Source of the DNA: CAJCBL01 sp035298965
Lineage (GTDB): Bacteria > Verrucomicrobiota > Verrucomicrobiia > Opitutales > Opitutaceae
Direction of reading: 5' to 3'
Length of the DNA stretch: 61,900 nt
Assembly: GCA_035298965.1 (NCBI GenBank)
Contig: DATGXO010000222.1
Span: 1-61,900, forward strand
This document shows, in pieces, positions 57,335 to 61,900 of the stretch (its first letter is position 1; the number at the start of each line of letters is the position of its first letter). The notes under the pieces were generated by a model. The model did not search any database. It was not told the origin of the DNA and worked only from the letters and a program-made list of their open reading frames with translations. Made by a program: the position numbers and the translations under genes.

Positions 57335-58621
57335 ATGCTCTGGATCTACCGCCTGTTCTTCCTTCCCGCGATGTTGCTGGCCGCGCCTTTCTATCTGCGG
57401 CGGATGCTGAAACGAGGCGGCTATCGCGACGGCTTCGGCCAACGCTTCGGTGGTGGCCCGGCACTTCCGCCGAAACGCGCCGGTGTGCCGAGGATCTGGT
57501 TGCAGGCGGTGAGTGTGGGCGAGGTGCTGGCGATGGGGCCGCTGCTGAAACGGCTCACCGACGGCGGCCGCGCGGAGGTTTACCTCACGACGACGACGAG
57601 CACCGGCTATGCGCTCGCGCGGGAGAAGTTCGCCGCGCTCACGATCGGCATCGGCTATTTCCCGCTCGATTGGTGGCGCTTCAGCCGGCGCACGTGGAAC
57701 CGAGTGCAACCGGATCTCGTGCTGCTCGCCGAGAGCGAGCTCTGGCCGGAGCACCTCGCGCAGGGCGCGAAGCGCAAGATCCCCGTCGTGCTGGTGAACG
57801 CGCGGCTGTCCGACCGCAGCTTCCGCCGGCTCCACGCGGTGCGCACGCTGGCGGGCCGCCTCTACCGGAAGATCACGCGGATCCTGCCGTCGTCCGAACA
57901 GGACGCGGAGCGTTTCCGCAAACTCGGCGTGCCGGCCGAGAAGCTCGTCACGACCGGCAACCTGAAGTTCGACGTGAGCATCCCCGTGCTGGATATCTGG
58001 GAACGTGCGATGCTCCGGCGCGAGCTCGGGCTCGCCGACAACCAGCTCACGATCCTCGGCTCCTCGACTTGGCCGGGCGAGGAGCAGGCACTGCTGCGGC
58101 TGCTCGAGCGCGCGCGCCGCGATGGCGTGATCTGCCAGCTCCTCCTCGTGCCGCGCCACGCGGAACGTCGCGGCGAGATCGAGGCGCTGCTGCAGACGCG
58201 TCCGCTCAACTGGCACTTCCGTTCGCGTGGTCAAGCCGTCGGTTTGGTCGACGTGTGCGTGGGCGACACGACCGGGGAGTTGCAGCGGCTCACGCAGGTC
58301 GCCGATCTCGTTTTCGTCGGCAAGAGTCTGCCGCCGAACGAGGGAGGACAGACACCGATCGAGGCTGCGTTGCTCGAAAAACCGATTCTGTTCGGTCCCG
58401 CGATGAGCAACTTCCGGCCCGCCTGCGAGGCGCTCATCAATTGCGGCGCGGCGCTCCGCGTTTCTGACGAGGTAGAACTCGTCGACCAAGGGCTCGCGTT
58501 GCTCAGGGACGAGAAACGCCGCGCGGAGATGGCGGCAGCGGCGTGCGCCTGGCACCAAGCGAACACGGGCGCGATGGAGCGCACGTTACGCGAGTTGGAG
58601 CGGTTTCTGCCCGCGAAATAG
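57335..58621 (+). CDS. waaA: 3-deoxy-D-manno-octulosonic acid (Kdo) transferase
   Basis: 428 residues, a GT30 glycosyltransferase. It attaches Kdo to lipid A at the inner membrane, so the organism makes LPS. An N-terminal membrane anchor (about 3-21) is followed by the active-site segment WLQAVSVGEVLA (E63), then YFPLDWW, PDLVLLAESELWPE, NARLSDRS and, in the C-terminal half, GNLKFD and PPNEGGQTPIEAALLEKPIL. The ATG at 57335 gives the family N-terminus. It is divergent from the M16 protease gene. Confidence 0.94.
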   Translation: MLWIYRLFFLPAMLLAAPFYLRRMLKRGGYRDGFGQRFGGGPALPPKRAGVPRIWLQAVSVGEVLAMGPLLKRLTDGGRAEVYLTTTTSTGYALAREKFAALTIGIGYFPLDWWRFSRRTWNRVQPDLVLLAESELWPEHLAQGAKRKIPVVLVNARLSDRSFRRLHAVRTLAGRLYRKITRILPSSEQDAERFRKLGVPAEKLVTTGNLKFDVSIPVLDIWERAMLRRELGLADNQLTILGSSTWPGEEQALLRLLERARRDGVICQLLLVPRHAERRGEIEALLQTRPLNWHFRSRGQAVGLVDVCVGDTTGELQRLTQVADLVFVGKSLPPNEGGQTPIEAALLEKPILFGPAMSNFRPACEALINCGAALRVSDEVELVDQGLALLRDEKRRAEMAAAACAWHQANTGAMERTLRELERFLPAK

Positions 58622-58690
58622 GCGCGGACGGGCCGCGGCGTATTTGTTGCGCGGGACGCGGAATCGCTCGGGCACGAGCACTCCGGCGGA

Positions 58691-58712
58691 CCGCCTCGAC
58701 GAGGCGGCGTAC
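58691..58712. repeat. REP-like palindrome
   Basis: CCGCCTCG, a single base, CGAGGCGG, then CGTACC: a short perfect palindrome in the 170-base gap between the convergent waaA and chemoreceptor genes. The flanking GTACC/GGTAG resembles the CTAC ends of the other copies. Confidence 0.5.
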
Positions 58713-58791
58713 CGGTAGGCGAATCGTCGGGGCGTTGCTTGTCGGCGCCCGACGGGCTGTGCTGAACGCCGGGACGCAGGTCACGCCCGGC

Positions 58792-60327
58792 TCAGTGCGC
58801 GGCGTGCGCGTGTTGCGGTGCCGGAGTCTTGGTGACGCGTGACATCGTGGGCGCGACCGCGGAGCGGACCGGCGCAGATGAAGTAGCGGCGACGCGCGCG
58901 GTCGAATGGTTGCCGACGAGCACGTCGAGCTGGTTGACGGCGTTCTCGAGTGCGAGCGCCTGCCCGTGCATCTCTTCGGCGGAGGCGGCGGTCTCCTCGG
59001 AGCCGGCGGCGAGGTTTTGCGTGACCTTGTCCATCTGCGAGACGGCGGTGACGATCTGGTTGAGCCCCTGCGTCTGCTCCCGCGAAGCGGTGGCGATCTC
59101 TGCGATGAGTTCATCCACCTTGCGGGCGTGTTCGACGATCTGTTGCAGCGAGGTGGCGACCTTGCCGGAGATGGAGACGCCGTGGCCGGCCTTCTGGATC
59201 GAATCCTCGATGCTGGACGTCGTCTCGCGGGCGGCTTGGGCGCAACGCTGGGCGAGCGCGCGGACTTCCTCGGCGACGACGGCGAAACCGGCGCCGGCCT
59301 CACCGGCGCGGGCGGCTTCGACGGCGGCGTTGAGTGCCAGGATGTTCGTTTGAAAGGCGATCTCGTCGATGGTCTTGATGATTTTGGCGATGCTGTCGCT
59401 GGAGACCTTGATGGCGTCCATCGCGGTGGTCATCGCCTGCATGTCGGAGGAGCCGGTCTCGGCGGTCGTGCGGGTGAGATTGGCGATGTCCTTGGCGTGG
59501 GCGGCGGACTCGGCGTTGCGAGAGGTCATGCTGGTGATCTCCTCGAGCGAGGCGCTGGTCTCCTCGAGCGAAGCGGCTTGTTCGCTGGTGCCTTGGGCGA
59601 GCGACTGGCTCGCGGAGTTGACCTGCTGGGCGGCCTGGCCGACCTGACCGGCGCCTTCACGGACCTCGCCAGAGACGCGGCGAAGCACGCGGCTGACGGT
59701 GCGGGTGATGAAAAAGGCCACCACTGCGCCGACCACGATCGCGATGCCGGTGCCGAGCGGCACGCCCAGCCGGGTGGCGGCGATGCTGGAGGCGGCTTCG
59801 GCGGCGGCCTGCGTGCCGTCTTCCCGGTTGAGGCGGATGCTCTGCTGGAGCGCGGCGGTGTAGCGCTGGAAAACTGGGTACAGCTGGGCGTCGAGCTGGG
59901 ACTGCGCCTCGGCTTTTTTCCCCTCGCGGCTGAGTGCGAGGACCTTCGCGCGGGCGTCGCGGTAGGCGGCGCGCTCGGGCTTGATGAGCTCGTAGTTGCG
60001 CTGGGCCTGCTCGTCGGCGAGCAAGGCTTCGACTTCCTTGTAGAGGCCGGTGAGCGTCTCGCTCTTGGCGGTCATCTCCTTCTCGATCGCGGCCATGCGG
60101 GCGGCGTCGGTTGCCGCGAGATGCTGGGTGGTGTTGATGTAGTTTTCCTTCACCAACGATTCGATGGTCGCGAAAAGGACGATCGCCGGCATGGCTCGCC
60201 CGGTGACCTCCTGGGTGTTGCGGTCAATCGTCTGCACGCGATTGAGCGCGAACACACCGACCGTTGCGGCGATGAGGAGAACGGCTGTGAAGCCGGCGAC
60301 GATGCGGCGCCCGATGGTCCAGTTCAT
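58792..60327 (-). CDS. Methyl-accepting chemotaxis protein
   Basis: 511 residues. TM1 (9-28) and TM2 (188-208) bracket a four-helix-bundle ligand-binding domain of the 4HB_MCP type. The cytoplasmic part has the conserved hairpin tip with KTIDEIAFQTNILALNAAVE and FAVVAEEVRALAQRCAQAAR. Methylation-type Glu/Gln/Ala helices flank it, and the C-terminus is Ala/His-rich. No HAMP domain of normal length is visible after TM2. The CheA, CheW, CheR and CheB partners are not in this window. The ligand is unknown. Confidence 0.93.
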   Translation of the reverse strand: MNWTIGRRIVAGFTAVLLIAATVGVFALNRVQTIDRNTQEVTGRAMPAIVLFATIESLVKENYINTTQHLAATDAARMAAIEKEMTAKSETLTGLYKEVEALLADEQAQRNYELIKPERAAYRDARAKVLALSREGKKAEAQSQLDAQLYPVFQRYTAALQQSIRLNREDGTQAAAEAASSIAATRLGVPLGTGIAIVVGAVVAFFITRTVSRVLRRVSGEVREGAGQVGQAAQQVNSASQSLAQGTSEQAASLEETSASLEEITSMTSRNAESAAHAKDIANLTRTTAETGSSDMQAMTTAMDAIKVSSDSIAKIIKTIDEIAFQTNILALNAAVEAARAGEAGAGFAVVAEEVRALAQRCAQAARETTSSIEDSIQKAGHGVSISGKVATSLQQIVEHARKVDELIAEIATASREQTQGLNQIVTAVSQMDKVTQNLAAGSEETAASAEEMHGQALALENAVNQLDVLVGNHSTARVAATSSAPVRSAVAPTMSRVTKTPAPQHAHAAH

Positions 60328-60438
60328 AGTAGGGGAGTTTCGGGGAAATATCGGGCGAAATAGGCCGGCGCTTGAGGGGAAACGCGGAGGGCGGCCGGGA
60401 GTTGCGCGGGCTGAGCATGGCGGTTTCGATGGCGGGAG

Positions 60439-61900
60439 ATGCCTTTCCGCGCTTCGTCCGCCGACCGTCCGGTCGATCTCAGCCGCCCGCTCGCCCGCCT
60501 GCGGCGCGAACTCGCGGGCGAGTTGCATTGGGATGAGACGATGCGGGTCTGTTATGCCACGGACGCCTCGGTCTACCGCGAGAAACCGGTCGCGGTGGCG
60601 CTGCCGCGCCGCTCCGCGGACGTGAAGCGGCTGCTGGAGTTTGCCCGGCAGCATCGCGTGCCGTTGGTGCCGCGCACGGCCGGCACGTCGCTGGCCGGTC
60701 AGGTGGTGGGTGCGGGTCTCGTGATCGATTTTGGGCGGTACATGAACCGAATCATCGAGCTCGACGCGGAGCGGCGGCGGGTGCGCGTCGAGCCCGGCGT
60801 GGTGCGCGACGAGCTGAACCTCGCATTGCGGCCGCACGGGCTGATGTTCGCGCCGGAGACCTCGACCTCCAACCGCGCCATGATCGGCGGCATGGTGGGC
60901 AACAACTCGTGCGGCTCGAATTCGCTGCGCTTCGGCTCGACCCGCGATCACCTGCTCGAGGCGAAAGTCCTGCTCGCCGACGGCACCGAGACCGTCCTGC
61001 GCGCGCTCGCCCCGGAGGAGTTTTCCGCCAAGTGCACCACGGGCGGGCTGGAGGGCGATATCCATCGTTGGCTCGCACGGCGACTCGCGGATCGCGGCAC
61101 GGCGGCCGAGATCCTGCGCGAGTTTCCAGAGCCCACGCTCCGTCGCCGCAACACCGGCTACGCGGTCGACCTGCTGCTGCGGCAACAGCCATTCGCCGCG
61201 GACGGAGCGCCGTTCAACCTCTGCACGCTGCTTGCCGGTTCCGAGGGCACGCTCGCGCTTGCGACGGAGTTCACCCTCAACCTCGTGCCGCTTCCGCCCG
61301 CGGAGCGCGGGGTGCTCGTCGTGCACCTCGGCTCGGTGCACGAGGCCACGCGGGCGAACCTGATCGCGCTTCGGCATGCGCCCGATGCGGTCGAGCTCAT
61401 CGATCGCATCATCCTCGATTGCGCGGCGCGCAACCGTGAGCAGGCGCGCAACCGGGCGTTCGTGCAGGGGGATCCCGGGGCGCTGCTCGTCGTCGAATGG
61501 GCGCGCGGCACACGGGCGGAGATCGACGCGGCGGCCGCCGCGCTCGAGGCGGAGTTGCGGGCTGTGGGTTTCGGATACGCGTTTTCTCGGCTCTTCGGCG
61601 CGGACGTCGCCCGCGTGTGGGCGCTGCGCAAGGCCGGGCTCGGCGTGCTCGCGAACATTCCCGGCGACGCGAAGGCCGTTGCTTGCGTCGAGGACACCGC
61701 CGTGCCGGTCGCCGTGCAGCCGGCGTACCTGGAGGAGTTCGAGGCGATCATGCGCCGCCACGGGATGGACTGCGTTTTCTATGCGCATATCGGCGACGGC
61801 GAGATCCACACGCGGCCGGTGCTCGACCTGAAACGCGGCCCCGATCGCGCGAAGTTCCAGGCGCTCACGGCGGAGGTCGCGGAATTGGTGAAACGTTACC
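60439..61900 (+). CDS. FAD-linked oxidase / D-lactate dehydrogenase-like protein, 3' end beyond window
   Basis: 487 codons are visible from ATG 60439 and the frame is still open at the window end. The FAD_binding_4 domain (PCMH fold) shows VPLVPRTAGTSLAGQVVG, RVEPGVVRDELN and MIGGMVGNNSCGSNSLRFGS. A FAD-oxidase C-terminal domain follows (LLAGSEGTLALATEFTLNL, and near the edge FYAHIGDGEIHTRP). This matches the GlcD/YdiJ group, often fused to a C-terminal Fe-S (CCG) domain and acting on D-lactate, glycolate or D-2-hydroxyglutarate. Whether the Fe-S part is present lies outside the window. It is divergent from the chemoreceptor gene. Confidence 0.88.
   Translation, partial: MPFRASSADRPVDLSRPLARLRRELAGELHWDETMRVCYATDASVYREKPVAVALPRRSADVKRLLEFARQHRVPLVPRTAGTSLAGQVVGAGLVIDFGRYMNRIIELDAERRRVRVEPGVVRDELNLALRPHGLMFAPETSTSNRAMIGGMVGNNSCGSNSLRFGSTRDHLLEAKVLLADGTETVLRALAPEEFSAKCTTGGLEGDIHRWLARRLADRGTAAEILREFPEPTLRRRNTGYAVDLLLRQQPFAADGAPFNLCTLLAGSEGTLALATEFTLNLVPLPPAERGVLVVHLGSVHEATRANLIALRHAPDAVELIDRIILDCAARNREQARNRAFVQGDPGALLVVEWARGTRAEIDAAAAALEAELRAVGFGYAFSRLFGADVARVWALRKAGLGVLANIPGDAKAVACVEDTAVPVAVQPAYLEEFEAIMRRHGMDCVFYAHIGDGEIHTRPVLDLKRGPDRAKFQALTAEVAELVKRY

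Overview
The window is about 62 kb of high-GC chromosome, densely coded on both strands. No phage, transposase, plasmid or CRISPR content was seen. Gene content points to the Verrucomicrobiota, most likely Opitutaceae. The signs are a PEP-CTERM protein, OleA/OleB-type genes, DUF3857/transglutaminase proteins, a Gld-like ABC cluster outside Bacteroidota, LPS biosynthesis (waaA), and the characteristic degenerate intergenic repeats. The taxonomic call is inference.

Layout. 0.1-6.3 kb is a signalling block: a CheX-like phosphatase, a REC-REC-STAS protein, a second REC protein and a hybrid histidine kinase, with an RNA cyclic phosphodiesterase at the end of the kinase operon. 6.4-13 kb holds a small monooxygenase, an iron-type alcohol dehydrogenase, two DUF3857/transglutaminase-like proteins (one lacking the catalytic Cys) and SlyD. 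13.2-18.1 kb is a MacA/MacB-like exporter with one adaptor, one ATPase and two permeases. 18.2-19.7 kb carries gcvT and gcvH. 19.7-27.6 kb, on the minus strand, carries a sensor kinase and a GldA/GldF/GldG-like ABC cluster ending in a DUF4340 protein. 27.8-34.4 kb mixes a PEP-CTERM SGNH-like protein, birA, nadC, a second CheX-like gene, pcm and hypotheticals. 34.5-43.6 kb has tRNA-Leu(CAG), an ABC1/UbiB kinase, a phasin-like protein, an Smr protein, der, a PstS-like protein and two convergent DEAD-box helicases.

44.3-50.2 kb is the metabolic centre. It contains fabZ, a divergent enoyl-ACP reductase, an OleA-like thiolase, an OleB-like hydrolase, an SDR, then citramalate synthase (cimA). The SDR-cimA gap holds what reads as a complete transcription attenuator: a 27-residue leader ORF with five Ile codons in eight positions, a segment perfectly complementary to the 5' arm of a strong terminator, and the terminator with a T6 tract just before cimA. 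This fits isoleucine-specific control of the first step of the citramalate route and is the most interesting finding here.

50.3-61.9 kb contains a MazG-like pyrophosphohydrolase, an FmdB-like protein without its zinc ribbon, Glu-Q-tRNA(Asp) synthetase, a DUF3347 protein, an M16 protease, waaA, a chemoreceptor, and the 5' part of a large FAD-linked oxidase that runs off the window.

Two window-wide traits stand out. Intergenic gaps carry several families of degenerate short repeats and hairpins followed by CTAC-like ends. Most gene starts lack a Shine-Dalgarno motif. Start codons were chosen by family length, signal peptides and neighbour spacing, so several remain uncertain.
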